27,747 nt of DNA, from the NCBI GenBank assembly GCA_020024635.1, contig JAHHTL010000030.1, forward strand, positions 1 to 27,747, in the 5' to 3' direction. The notes beneath the pieces were generated by a model, which made no database searches, was not told the origin of the DNA, and saw only the letters and a program-made list of their open reading frames with translations. Each line of letters starts with the position of its first letter. The stretch's first letter is position 1. Positions 14,592 through 23,447 of this stretch are shown in pieces. The position numbers were made by a program, and so were the translations under genes. The DNA is from Ruminococcus sp. (lineage in GTDB: Bacteria > Bacillota > Clostridia > Lachnospirales > Lachnospiraceae).

Positions 14592-15461
14592 ATGGAGTTT
14601 GAATCAGGAATAGAATTACTTAAGCTGTGTGAAAAAGAGCACAAGAAAATAGCCCATGTTATGTTGGAGCGAGAAGTAGCAGAGGGAAAGTTAACAACAA
14701 AAGAAGTATTGGAGCAGTTAAATATTTCTTGGGAGATTATGAAAAAATCGTCTGTGATTGCATTGAAAGAACCACAGAAATCCATGGGAGGACTAATTGG
14801 TGGAGAAGCGAAGAAATTTGCGGAGGCAACAAAGGAAGATACGCGACTATGCGGCGATACCTTGACAAGAGCCGTTGCTTACGGCTTGTCTGTCTTGGAA
14901 GTGAATGCCTCCATGGGATTGATCGTGGCAGCTCCGACCGCAGGATCTTGTGGAGTGATTCCGGGGATTTTGCTGTCGATGCAAGAAACCTATGGATTTA
15001 CAGATGAAGAGATATTAGAAGGACTTTTAACCGCTTCGGCCGTAGGCTACTTATTTATGAGAAATGCTTCTGTTTCTGGCGCACAGGCAGGATGCCAGGC
15101 GGAAGTAGGGGCTGCGTCTGCCATGGGAGCAGCCGCCATTGTAGAACTATTAGGAGGAACACCGAGTCAGGCATTGCATGCAGCATCTATAGCAATTTCC
15201 AATCTTTTGGGACTTGTATGCGATCCTATAGGGGGGCTGGTAGAGGCTCCGTGTCAGAGTAGAAATACAGTAGGCATTTCCAATGCTTTTGTATGTGCGC
15301 AGATGGCATTGGCGGAAATTACACATGTGGTACCATTTGATGAAATGCTACAAGTGATGTTTAAAGTAGGGTGTCGTATGCCGGTGGAACTTCGGGAAAC
15401 GGCGCTTGGTGGTAATGCGGCCTCTCCCACAGGGTGTAAATTTAATGGTTGCCATTCATAG
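14592..15461 (+). CDS. sdaAA: L-serine dehydratase, iron-sulfur-dependent, alpha subunit
   Basis: This 289-residue catalytic subunit carries the [4Fe-4S] cluster. Conserved cysteine blocks are present: APTAGSCGVIPG (C120), GAQAGCQAEVGAASAMGAA (C168) and LVCDPIGGLVEAPCQ (C210). Length agrees with clostridial two-subunit enzymes (about 290). Start 14592 follows GGGAAGGA (14582-14589) by only 2 bases, or the GGAAGG at 14576-14581 by 10. The longer in-frame start at 14538 would overlap sdaAB by 38 bases and is not favoured. It makes an operon with sdaAB and probably the small membrane protein 27 bases downstream. Confidence 0.95.
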   Translation: MEFESGIELLKLCEKEHKKIAHVMLEREVAEGKLTTKEVLEQLNISWEIMKKSSVIALKEPQKSMGGLIGGEAKKFAEATKEDTRLCGDTLTRAVAYGLSVLEVNASMGLIVAAPTAGSCGVIPGILLSMQETYGFTDEEILEGLLTASAVGYLFMRNASVSGAQAGCQAEVGAASAMGAAAIVELLGGTPSQALHAASIAISNLLGLVCDPIGGLVEAPCQSRNTVGISNAFVCAQMALAEITHVVPFDEMLQVMFKVGCRMPVELRETALGGNAASPTGCKFNGCHS

Positions 15462-15488
15462 AAAAAGGATGGAAAGGAAGGGCGGACG

Positions 15489-15941
15489 TTGAAGAGAAGA
15501 ATCGGTATTCTTGCTTTGGTGCTCCTGATCATTGGACTTGGAATCGGTGGAGTTCTAGTTTATAAAATCCATACGCCAGAATATGTCTTATTACAAACCT
15601 TTGTAGACTTGCAAGAGTCAGGGGTGGATGGACTGGAGGAACACATGACTGCCAATGGGTGGTCTCAAGTGGAAAAGGTAAGAAAAATAGCGGATAATCC
15701 AGTGGTGATTGCATTGTCTTCCGCATTTTCAAAACAGACCGAAGAACTATTGGCGAAAATCAAAAGTATGGATTGGACCATCAAGGATATTTTAAAGGGA
15801 AAACAAAGTTCTGAAGTGGTCATTCAATTTACGGACCATAAAAAAATAACGGGAACGATTCGAGTGTTGATGAAGAAAGAAGAAAATCAGTGGAAGATCG
15901 ATCAACTGGACTGGCCACAATTTGAACAATTTTCATTATAA
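15489..15941 (+). CDS. Small membrane-anchored extracytoplasmic protein of unknown function
   Basis: This 150-residue protein starts with TTG (MKRRIGILALVLLIIGLGIG). The TTG is supported by a long purine-rich site, GGAAAGGAAGGG (15471-15482). One N-terminal membrane helix (about 5-25), with no lipobox cysteine, is followed by a soluble domain of about 120 residues. That domain has the helix-then-strand pattern of NTF2/DUF4878-like folds (EYVLLQTFVDLQESG at the start, and a closing strand KEENQWKIDQLDWP). No catalytic residues are evident. It follows sdaAA by 27 bases and is closed by the terminator at 15947, so it is probably co-transcribed with the serine dehydratase genes, though a functional link is not shown. 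Confidence 0.7.
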   Translation: MKRRIGILALVLLIIGLGIGGVLVYKIHTPEYVLLQTFVDLQESGVDGLEEHMTANGWSQVEKVRKIADNPVVIALSSAFSKQTEELLAKIKSMDWTIKDILKGKQSSEVVIQFTDHKKITGTIRVLMKKEENQWKIDQLDWPQFEQFSL

Positions 15942-15946
15942 AATAA

Positions 15947-15981
15947 GGGATGAAATCAAGTGTTTTACTAGGTTTCATCTC
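15947..15981 (+). terminator. Terminator after the serine dehydratase operon
   Basis: GATGAAA (15949-15955) pairs with TTTCATC (15973-15979), extended by G-C and G-T pairs at the base, and is followed by a T-rich run (15982-15991). Confidence 0.8.
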
Positions 15982-16061
15982 TTTCTTTTTTGTGCGTTAT
16001 AAAAAATATACAGAAAATAAAAATAAAAATGAACAAAACTGTATACTTTATTCAAAAAATA

Positions 16062-16070
16062 TGCTATCAT
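16062..16070 (+). promoter_or_regulatory. Extended -10 promoter of the fucosidase gene
   Basis: TGC-TATCAT (16062-16070) fits an extended -10 box. The -35 region (TATACT, 16042-16047) is poor, so an activator may be needed. No clear catabolite (cre) site was found nearby. Confidence 0.45.
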
Positions 16071-16122
16071 CAAAAATGCTTTGGTTTTATGCAAAATTCA
16101 CTATTTTACCCAAGGAGGACTT

Positions 16123-19100
16123 ATGAAAAAGAACAAATTGTATAAAATTTTTTCGTATGTACTGGCTGCATCAGTGGTTGCTACGTCAGTACACGTACCG
16201 GAAAGCAAGTCTTATGCAGCAGAAGAAGAGAAGAAAGATTTGAAATTATGGTACGATGAAGCGGCACCAGATAGTTATCAAGGTTGGGAAGAGTGGGCCT
16301 TGCCTATAGGAAACAGCGCAATTGGTGCCAGTGTATTTGGGGGGACGGATACCGAACGTATTCAGCTCAACGAAAAATCTCTTTGGTCAGGAGGACCGGC
16401 AAAAGGAAGAGATTATAAAGGCGGAAATATAGAAGAAAAAGGGCAAAATGGTGCTGTGCTCAAGGAAATTCAGAAAAAGTTTGCGGCAGGAGATGTGCGT
16501 GGCGCAGAAGCGCTTTGTAATCAAATGGTGGGTGTCGCAGATGACAATGGAACCAATGGATATGGTTACTATTTAAGTTATGGGAACATGTATTTGAAAT
16601 TCCATAACAAAGGGGAAGTTACAAATTACACAAGAGATTTAGATTTACGATCTGCAGTGGCAAGTGTCAGCTATGAGCAAGATGGAGTACACTATACAAG
16701 AGAAAATTTTGTCTCTTACCCAGATAACGTTCTTGTTACCAGAATTACATCTGATAAAAAATCCAAATTAAATTTTGAGGTCAAGGTAGTTCCAGACGGT
16801 GACAATAAAAATGACAGCAAGAAAGAAACAGGAAAAAGAACGTATGAAACGACAGTAACTGATGGGGCGATTTTGATTAGTGGAGAATTATCGGACAATC
16901 AATTGAAATTTTCCTCCTATACAAAAGTAATCAATGAGGATGGAAAAGTGACAGATGGCAAAGATGACGTTCAGGTGAAAGATGCGACCTCTGTGACAAT
17001 TATTACCTCCATTGGAACGGATTACAAAAATGAGTATCCAAACTATAGAACCGGAGAGTCAAAAGAAGAGTTAGATGCTTTGATAAAAGGATATGTGGAT
17101 GCTGCGTCAGGAAAAAGTTATGACGATTTAAAAAGCACACATAGGAACGACTATGCAAGCATCTTTGGAAGAGTGGACTTAGATATTGGTCAGGTTGTTT
17201 CAGAAAAGACAACAGATCAGTTATTACAGGCATACAATAGTGGAAATGCCAGCGATACAGAGCAGCGTTATTTGGAAGTATTATTATTCCAATTTGGAAG
17301 ATATTTAACCATGGGATCTTCGAGAAATACGCCAGAAAACAATCCAAGAAGAGCCACCTTACCAGCCAATCTTCAAGGAATCTGGGTAGGAAAAAATACA
17401 TCTGCATGGCATTCGGATTATCATATGAATGTAAATCTTCAGATGAATTACTGGCCAACTTATTCAACTAATATGCATGAATGTGCAGAACCATTGATTG
17501 ATTATGTAGATTCTTTAAGAGAACCAGGGCGTGTGACTGCAAAGATTTACGCAGGAGTAGAAAGTTCTGCGGAAAATCCAAAGGGATTTATGGCGCATAC
17601 GCAAAATAACCCGTTTGGATGGACTTGTCCAGGGTGGTCTTTCGACTGGGGTTGGTCACCGGCAGCCGTACCATGGATTCTTCAGAACTGTTGGGAATAT
17701 TATGAGTTTACAGGTGATACAGAATTTATGAGAACAAAGATCTATCCAATGCTTAGAGAAGAAGCAATTTTCTATGATCAGATTCTTGTAAATGAAAAAA
17801 CAGGTGGAGAAGACGATGGAACATGTACCTTAGTTTCTTCCCCAAGTTATTCCCCAGAGCATGGACCAAAAACAGCAGGAAATACCTATGAACATTCATT
17901 AATCTGGCAGTTGTATGAAGATGCTATTACAGCGGCAAATGCGTTGGGAGTGGATCAAAATCTTGTAGAAACATGGAAGAGTAAACAATCTAGATTAAAA
18001 GGGCCAATTGAGATTGGAACGGATGGACAGATCAAAGAATGGTATCAGGAAACATCTTTGGGAAGTGTTCCATCAGAAGGATACAATCATCGTCATTTAT
18101 CTCACATGTTAGGATTATTCCCAGGTGATTTCGTTTCTCCAGATAAACCGGAGTTATTTAAAGCTGCGAAAGTTTCCATGCAAAACCGTACAGACAGTAG
18201 TACAGGATGGGGAATGGGACAGCGCATCAATACATGGGCAAGACTAGGTGAAGGAAACAAAGCCCACAAATTAATTCGAGATTTATTTGCAGGCGGTATC
18301 ATGACAAATCTTTGGGATACCCATAAACCATTCCAGATTGATGGAAACTTTGGTTATACATCAGGTGTGGCAGAAATGTTATTACAAAGCAATCAAGGAT
18401 ACTTAAATCTTCTTCCGGCACTTCCGGATGTGTGGGCAAATGGAAACGTAACAGGACTTGTAGGAAGAGGAAATTTTGAAGTTTCTATGTCATGGGAAAA
18501 CAGACAGTTAAAAGATGCTTCGATTTTATCGAACAACGGTGGAAAAGCAATTGTGCAAGCGAAAAATGTTTCTCTTGCAACCGTAACCGATGCAAATGGA
18601 ACACCGATTTCCATAGAGGCAGTATCCAATGACAGAATCTCATTTGATACACAGGCAGGACAGACTTACAAAATTACAAATGTGCCATCTCATGCGATAA
18701 TTCCAATTCCAGAAAATCTCAAAGTAGAGAAAGTAACACAAGATCGTGCAATGCTTTCTTGGAATGCGGTAGAGGTAGAAGGGGAAGCTGTTACATACAA
18801 CGTTTACCGTAAGGTAGGAAGCGGAGAAGTGAAAAAGATTGCAACAGGTGTAGTAGGAACCTCTTATGAAGACCAGACTTGCTATGATGAATTAGGACAA
18901 GTTTCTTACCAAGTATCCGCAGTTGCAGCAAAGACAGAATCTGAATTAAGTCCGGTACAGCAAGTGTCAGACTTAAGAGACATGTCAGGCATGATTGATA
19001 ATACAGATTCCAGAGTGAAATACAAAGGAAAATGGGGAAACTGGCCTGAACAAAAGAACTATGGTGGATCGATCCAATATCTTGAAAATCCGACAGGAAA

Positions 19101-21435
19101 TGAAACGGTAGAACTTACCTTTGTAGGGACAGGAATTCGTGTAATTGCTGCAACAAATTCAGATAGAGGAATGTATGAAGTTCTTATTGATGGGGCAAGC
19201 AAAGGAAAAGTAGATACCTACTCTTCAAAAGCAAAAAGTCAAGTTGAAATTTACAAAATTGACAATTTGGAACGCGGAAAACATACGATTACCTTGAGAG
19301 CAACGAACGAAAAACAAGAGAGTGCATCTAGAACAAAGGTGGAACTTGATGCATTTGAAGTGTTAGACAGTACGGTGGCAACACCAAATAAACTTACCGT
19401 ATCTACGAAATCAGGGATCACGATAATAGGAAAAGCAAATAGCCAAGTTCAGATGCAGGCTGATTTAGAACCAGAAGATGCAAAAGATCAAAGTGTAGCA
19501 TGGAGCAGCTCGAATCAGGAATTAGCAACGGTAGATGAAAATGGATTAGTCACCATGAAAGCTCAAAATGGTGTGGTAGAGATTCGTGCTGTGTCAAACG
19601 CAAACCCAAGTGTAACAGGAAAAGCAACGTTAGAGGTGGCGATTGCAGGATCTCTTCCAGACAAAGAAACCATTGTAGATGATGGGAAAGTTCCAGAAGA
19701 TAGTGGAAATAAAGGAACAGTGAATCCAGACATTACATGGAAAGGAAGCTGGTCAAACTGGGCGGGAGAACGTGAAAAACATTATGGAGGAACAAAAACA
19801 GAATCTTCCAAAGTCGGCGACTCCTTTGAATATACTTTTACGGGAACAGGCATTGAACTTTACGCACAAAAGCATGCAAATTTTGCAAGTTTTGATGTGA
19901 TCTTAGATAACCAGACAGCTGAAAATGTTTCTTTGGCGGGCAGTGCCAATGGAGATCCGCAGCAGTGTATTTATAAAAAAGAGGGATTAACAAATGAAAC
20001 CCACACCATTCAAGTCATTCTAAAAGAGCGGGCAGGAAAAACACAGGGCAATTTAGATTATATAAAAATCTTTTCCCCGGCGGAAGAAAGTCCATTCAAA
20101 GATAAAGCAGAGTTGCAAGATGTGATCACAAATGCATCGGATCTTGTAGAAGCGTATTATCCGGCAGAAGTATGGGCTGTATTTTATGAAGCTTATGAAG
20201 AAGCTGTAACGACAATGAACACCAAAGATGCAGCAGAAGATGCAATCGCGAAAGCCAAAGACAACCTGCAAGCTGCCATGAATCAACTTGGTCAGCCACA
20301 GATTCCAGCTCCAGAGATTGAGGAAGAAACAGGAAAAGTACTTCTTACAGAAACAAATGCTGTTGTCTTGAAATGGGATAAAGTGGAGAAAGCAACAAAA
20401 TACAAAGTAAGTTACAAAGATGTAACCATAGATACCTTAGCAGAACCAGAAGAGTTTGAAACAGAGACAAATCACATAAAAATAACAGGACTTACACCAG
20501 CACATACGTATGATTTCTATGTATATGCATTCAATGGAGATGTAATGTCAGAACAGTGCATCGAAATCAAAAATGTAACAACAGAAGCAGGCGAAGATAA
20601 GGAAGCCCCAGGGAAAGTTACGGATGTAAAAGTAACCTTGAAAAAAGACCAAGTGCTTCTTTCGTGGAAAGCGCCAGAGGATAAAGATCTTGCAGGATTC
20701 TATATCTATGTAGATGCAGTGGAAAAAGCAGAATTAAAAGCAACAGAAACATCTTATCAGATTACAGATATGAAACCGGGAGAGACAAGAGACTATAGGA
20801 TTGTTTCTTTTGATCAAGATGGAAATAAGTCTGCCTCTGAGCAAGTGATTGTTACAGTTCCAGAAGTATTAACCATTGTTGCAGTAGAATCCTTTGATAA
20901 AAAATCAGTTGCACTAGGAACAACATTTGAAGAGTTAGCACTTCCTAAAACAGCTACAGTGGAATTAGAGGGAAATCTAAAAACACAGGTGGAAATTAAA
21001 TGGGAGAAAGAAGCGTATAAAAAAGATGTTGCCGGAGTGTATGAGATAACAGGAGAATTAAAATTAAATGAGAATTTAGAAAATCCTGGCGGACTTGTTG
21101 CAAAGATAGAAGTGGAAGTAGAAGCACAAGGTGGAGGAACAAATCCAGGTGGAGGAACAAATCCAGGTGGAGGAACAAATCCAGGTGGAGGAACAAATCC
21201 AGATGGAGGAACAAATCCAGATGGAGGAACAAATCCGGATGGAGGAACAAATCCGAATGGGGGAACAAATTCAAGTGGAACGGCACAAAATAAGCCGGGA
21301 GGAAGTACCCAAAATGGAAATCAACCTCCAAAAACTGGAGATTACACAACTGTTGGATTGTGGACAGTCCTATTGATAGGATCAGGTATTGTTTTGTGTT
21401 TGGCGATAAATAAAAAGAGAAAAAAACGAGACTAA
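16123..21435 (+). CDS. Secreted, wall-anchored GH95 alpha-L-fucosidase with multiple accessory domains
   Basis: This is a 1770-residue surface protein. A signal peptide (about 1-33) ends near SYAAEEE. The GH95 catalytic domain (about 38-855) keeps the residues known from Bifidobacterium AfcA: Asn pair N436/N438 in HMNVNLQMNYW, general acid E579 in SPSYSPEHGP and D740 in FQIDGNFG. Next come a fibronectin III domain (863-946), two related jelly-roll-like modules (965-1083 and 1204-1320), a Big_2 Ig-like domain between them (1087-1177), a FIVAR helical domain (1326-1390), two more Fn3 domains (1400-1583) and a Big_4-like domain (1584-1669). A GGGTNP repeat linker and a sorting signal PPKTG (1735-1739) with hydrophobic helix and basic tail follow. 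GH95 enzymes release terminal fucose, usually alpha-1,2-linked, from mucin or milk glycans. Start 16123 has AAGGAGG upstream; a TTG at 16081 is rejected because it would hide the signal peptide. Confidence 0.93.
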   Translation: MKKNKLYKIFSYVLAASVVATSVHVPESKSYAAEEEKKDLKLWYDEAAPDSYQGWEEWALPIGNSAIGASVFGGTDTERIQLNEKSLWSGGPAKGRDYKGGNIEEKGQNGAVLKEIQKKFAAGDVRGAEALCNQMVGVADDNGTNGYGYYLSYGNMYLKFHNKGEVTNYTRDLDLRSAVASVSYEQDGVHYTRENFVSYPDNVLVTRITSDKKSKLNFEVKVVPDGDNKNDSKKETGKRTYETTVTDGAILISGELSDNQLKFSSYTKVINEDGKVTDGKDDVQVKDATSVTIITSIGTDYKNEYPNYRTGESKEELDALIKGYVDAASGKSYDDLKSTHRNDYASIFGRVDLDIGQVVSEKTTDQLLQAYNSGNASDTEQRYLEVLLFQFGRYLTMGSSRNTPENNPRRATLPANLQGIWVGKNTSAWHSDYHMNVNLQMNYWPTYSTNMHECAEPLIDYVDSLREPGRVTAKIYAGVESSAENPKGFMAHTQNNPFGWTCPGWSFDWGWSPAAVPWILQNCWEYYEFTGDTEFMRTKIYPMLREEAIFYDQILVNEKTGGEDDGTCTLVSSPSYSPEHGPKTAGNTYEHSLIWQLYEDAITAANALGVDQNLVETWKSKQSRLKGPIEIGTDGQIKEWYQETSLGSVPSEGYNHRHLSHMLGLFPGDFVSPDKPELFKAAKVSMQNRTDSSTGWGMGQRINTWARLGEGNKAHKLIRDLFAGGIMTNLWDTHKPFQIDGNFGYTSGVAEMLLQSNQGYLNLLPALPDVWANGNVTGLVGRGNFEVSMSWENRQLKDASILSNNGGKAIVQAKNVSLATVTDANGTPISIEAVSNDRISFDTQAGQTYKITNVPSHAIIPIPENLKVEKVTQDRAMLSWNAVEVEGEAVTYNVYRKVGSGEVKKIATGVVGTSYEDQTCYDELGQVSYQVSAVAAKTESELSPVQQVSDLRDMSGMIDNTDSRVKYKGKWGNWPEQKNYGGSIQYLENPTGNETVELTFVGTGIRVIAATNSDRGMYEVLIDGASKGKVDTYSSKAKSQVEIYKIDNLERGKHTITLRATNEKQESASRTKVELDAFEVLDSTVATPNKLTVSTKSGITIIGKANSQVQMQADLEPEDAKDQSVAWSSSNQELATVDENGLVTMKAQNGVVEIRAVSNANPSVTGKATLEVAIAGSLPDKETIVDDGKVPEDSGNKGTVNPDITWKGSWSNWAGEREKHYGGTKTESSKVGDSFEYTFTGTGIELYAQKHANFASFDVILDNQTAENVSLAGSANGDPQQCIYKKEGLTNETHTIQVILKERAGKTQGNLDYIKIFSPAEESPFKDKAELQDVITNASDLVEAYYPAEVWAVFYEAYEEAVTTMNTKDAAEDAIAKAKDNLQAAMNQLGQPQIPAPEIEEETGKVLLTETNAVVLKWDKVEKATKYKVSYKDVTIDTLAEPEEFETETNHIKITGLTPAHTYDFYVYAFNGDVMSEQCIEIKNVTTEAGEDKEAPGKVTDVKVTLKKDQVLLSWKAPEDKDLAGFYIYVDAVEKAELKATETSYQITDMKPGETRDYRIVSFDQDGNKSASEQVIVTVPEVLTIVAVESFDKKSVALGTTFEELALPKTATVELEGNLKTQVEIKWEKEAYKKDVAGVYEITGELKLNENLENPGGLVAKIEVEVEAQGGGTNPGGGTNPGGGTNPGGGTNPDGGTNPDGGTNPDGGTNPNGGTNSSGTAQNKPGGSTQNGNQPPKTGDYTTVGLWTVLLIGSGIVLCLAINKKRKKRD
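21130..21273 (+). repeat. Eight 18-base tandem repeats coding the GGTNP linker
   Basis: Eight units of 18 bases: four identical GGTGGAGGAACAAATCCA, then three beginning GATGGA, then one degenerate AATGGGGGAACAAATTCA. They encode GGGTNP x4, DGGTNP x3 and NGGTNS, a flexible wall-spanning linker before the sorting signal. Identical units at the 5' end suggest recent expansion by slippage, so copy number probably varies between strains. Confidence 0.95.
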
Positions 21436-21470
21436 ACGCATCATAAAAATGAAAATCTAACGTGTAAAAG

Positions 21471-21507
21471 AAATTGGGGGAATGGGCGAAGACCATTTCC
21501 CCAATTT
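21471..21507. terminator. Terminator between the fucosidase and cutC
   Basis: AAATTGGGG (21471-21479) pairs with CCCCAATTT (21499-21507), with an inner AATGG/CCATT stem around GCGAAGA. The flanks are A/T-rich rather than perfect T-runs on either strand. It is placed between two convergent genes and may serve both. Confidence 0.75.
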
Positions 21508-21524
21508 ATTAAGAAAAGCAGGTG

Positions 21525-22268
21525 TTAGAAAGAAACTTTCTGAACCAATCGCTCTACAAGATCTTTGGAAACAATTTCATAGGCACAATCGTCAGAAGGA
21601 CAATAAGCGTAGGAAACATGAGGTCCACAAGTGGTAGGGTCATGGTTCCAGTCCTTGCAGGAACTGTGAATTTGACAGATTCCAGTTGCCTCCATCAGTG
21701 CCACACTGTTATCTGCATTTACTCCACTTCCGGCAAGAAGTTGTATGTCCTCCCCGTAACAATCCGATAGTTTTTTTAGAAGAGGAAGTGCATCCATTGC
21801 TTTTGCTTCCAGTCCACTTGTAAGTAGACGATCCACGCCTATAGAAATTAAAGTTTCGATTGCAGCAAAAGGATCTTTTACACAATCAAAGGCGCGATGA
21901 AACACGGCTTCTTTTCCGTAAGAATGTATCAAATCTACGAATGCTTTAGTACGTTCTACATCGATGGAACAGTCTGGTAAAAGAAAACCAAACGCAATTC
22001 CGTCTGTTCCGTGATCTAACAAAAGTTTACAGTCCAAACGCATAGATTCATATTCTGTGGGAGTATAACAAAATCCGGCGCCGCGAGGACGTACCATAGA
22101 AACAACGTTTAAATCGGTATGCTGTTTTGTCAAGATAAGACTGGAAAGACTTGGAGTGAGCCCTCCCAAAAATAAAGCTTGATTAAGTTCGATACGTTTT
22201 GCACCGCCAAGCCAAGCCTGATAGGCATCTTCATAACTGCCGCAACATATTTCTACTATTTTTTTCAT
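21525..22268 (-). CDS. cutC: CutC family protein (copper homeostasis-type TIM barrel)
   Basis: This is a 247-residue cytoplasmic protein of the CutC family. Signature segments are KIVEICCGSYEDAYQAWLGGAKRIELN at the N-terminus, MVRPRGAGFCYT (about 78-89), DGIAFGFL, HRAFDCVKDP (about 124-133) and LLTSG; the eight-strand barrel length fits. The family was first linked to copper tolerance, but its actual biochemical role is disputed, so only the family name is firm. The start at 22268 follows AAAGGA. It is a single-gene unit divergent from the superoxide reductase operon and convergent with the fucosidase gene. Confidence 0.93.
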   Translation of the reverse strand: MKKIVEICCGSYEDAYQAWLGGAKRIELNQALFLGGLTPSLSSLILTKQHTDLNVVSMVRPRGAGFCYTPTEYESMRLDCKLLLDHGTDGIAFGFLLPDCSIDVERTKAFVDLIHSYGKEAVFHRAFDCVKDPFAAIETLISIGVDRLLTSGLEAKAMDALPLLKKLSDCYGEDIQLLAGSGVNADNSVALMEATGICQIHSSCKDWNHDPTTCGPHVSYAYCPSDDCAYEIVSKDLVERLVQKVSF

Positions 22269-22285
22269 AATCCTTTCCTTTCTAC

Positions 22286-22314
22286 TTTATAAAAGAACAT
22301 ATCTATATTATAAT
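22286..22314 (+). promoter_or_regulatory. Promoter of the superoxide reductase operon
   Basis: TTTATA (22286-22291), a 17-base spacer and a perfect TATAAT (22309-22314). The -10 lies in a palindromic TATTATAATA stretch that could also serve the divergent cutC gene. Confidence 0.6.
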
Positions 22315-22360
22315 ACAAGAAAAAGCAAAGAGGAAAAAAACTTTGTAGAAGGAGGCCATT

Positions 22361-22738
22361 ATGGGTGTAAAATTTTGTGTATGTAAACATTGTGGTAACA
22401 TGGTAGAGATGATAAAAGATTCTAAAGTTCCGGTAGTCTGTTGTGGAGAAAACATGGAAGTCCTTACAGCAAACACACAGGAAGCAAGTCAGGAGAAGCA
22501 TCTTCCGGCGGTGACAGTTGTTGGAAAAGAAATTACAGTCAAGGTGGGATCTGTTCCACATCCAATGTTGGAGGAACATAGTATTTTATGGGTATACTTA
22601 GAAACGACACAGGGATGTCAACGGAAAGCTTTGGTTCCGGGAGACGATCCAGAAGTAAAATTTATACTGACAGAGGATATGCCTTTAGCCGTTTACGCTT
22701 ACTGCAATATTCATGGACTGTGGAAAACAGAAATTTAG
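22361..22738 (+). CDS. dfx: Desulfoferrodoxin (two-iron superoxide reductase)
   Basis: This 125-residue cytoplasmic protein reduces superoxide to peroxide without making O2. The N-terminal desulforedoxin-type centre I has C8-x2-C11 and C27-C28. The catalytic centre II has H47, H67, H73, C115 and H118, and the conserved E45-K46 pair next to the open iron site is intact. All ligands are present, so it should be active. The start follows AGAAGGAGG by about 6 bases. It leads a four-gene operon with a cysteine-cluster protein, a MoaE-like protein and a LUD protein, closed by the terminator at 24525. Electrons normally come from rubredoxin; the only rubredoxin domain in this window is fused to the flavodiiron protein. 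Confidence 0.96.
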   Translation: MGVKFCVCKHCGNMVEMIKDSKVPVVCCGENMEVLTANTQEASQEKHLPAVTVVGKEITVKVGSVPHPMLEEHSILWVYLETTQGCQRKALVPGDDPEVKFILTEDMPLAVYAYCNIHGLWKTEI

Positions 22739-22748
22739 GAGACGATTC

Positions 22749-23429
22749 ATGAAACGTAACATAAATATGAATGAAATCTCAGATGGAAGGCTTTATACAT
22801 CCAATGATATGGTAAAGATTGATTGCCATGGCTGCAAAGGATGTTCAGACTGTTGTCACGGAATGGGCGATTCCATTATTTTAGATCCGGCAGATATCTA
22901 CCGGATCTTTCTGGGAACAGGAAAAGATTTTGCGGCGCTTCTAAAGGAAGATAAAATCGGGTTAAAGGTTGTCGATGGCTTGGTTCTTCCCTATTTAAAA
23001 TTGTCAGGCAAAGAAGAAGGCTGTTCTTATTTAAATGAAGAAGGAAGATGCAGGATTCATGCATATCGACCAGGAATTTGTAGGCTATTTCCACTAGGAA
23101 GATTCTATGAGGAAGAGGGATTTCAATATTTTTTACAAATCCACGAGTGTTCCTGTCAAAATAGAAGTAAGATGAAAATAAAAAAATGGTTAGAAATGCC
23201 AAATCTAAAAGAATACGAACAGTATATTCTTCTCTGGCATAAGTTTCTGAAAGCCTGTGAGAGGGAACTTTCCCAACTAAATGATCAAGAACTTCAGATT
23301 CTTACAACCTATATTTTGCGTAGCTTTTATCAGACTCCTTCTAAGGCAAAAAATGAAGTAGAGTTTTATAAAGAGTTTGAAATTCGAATGCGAACGGCAG
23401 AACATACCCTTGGAATTACTATAATATAA
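22749..23429 (+). CDS. YkgJ-family cysteine cluster protein
   Basis: This 226-residue protein has an N-terminal metal-binding cluster C26-x2-C29-x2-C32-x2-C35-C36, further cysteines in the GCSYLNEEGRCRIHAYRPGICRLFPLGRF block, and a helical C-terminal half. The family (PF03692) is described as an iron- or zinc-chelating cysteine cluster, and some members are thought to hold Fe-S clusters. Its biochemical role is unknown. Start 22749 has AGGAG about 8 bases upstream; an earlier in-frame start at 22713 would overlap the desulfoferrodoxin gene by 26 bases. Position directly after superoxide reductase suggests a role in iron or oxidative-stress biology, by inference only. Confidence 0.88.
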   Translation: MKRNINMNEISDGRLYTSNDMVKIDCHGCKGCSDCCHGMGDSIILDPADIYRIFLGTGKDFAALLKEDKIGLKVVDGLVLPYLKLSGKEEGCSYLNEEGRCRIHAYRPGICRLFPLGRFYEEEGFQYFLQIHECSCQNRSKMKIKKWLEMPNLKEYEQYILLWHKFLKACERELSQLNDQELQILTTYILRSFYQTPSKAKNEVEFYKEFEIRMRTAEHTLGITII

Positions 23430-23447
23430 GAAAGAAGGGGCTTGAGT

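Noticed and set aside
17003..17467. 154-codon minus-strand ORF inside the GH95 catalytic region
   Set aside because: The plus strand here encodes conserved GH95 sequence with catalytic asparagines; the opposite frame is a shadow.
21130..21273. Regular short repeats as a CRISPR array
   Set aside because: Units are contiguous 18-mers with no spacers and are in frame within a surface protein gene.
20996..21496. 166-codon minus-strand ORF over the repeat tract
   Set aside because: It is a by-product of the 18-base repeats read backwards (repeated LFLHLD units) inside the fucosidase gene and has no ribosome site or homology.
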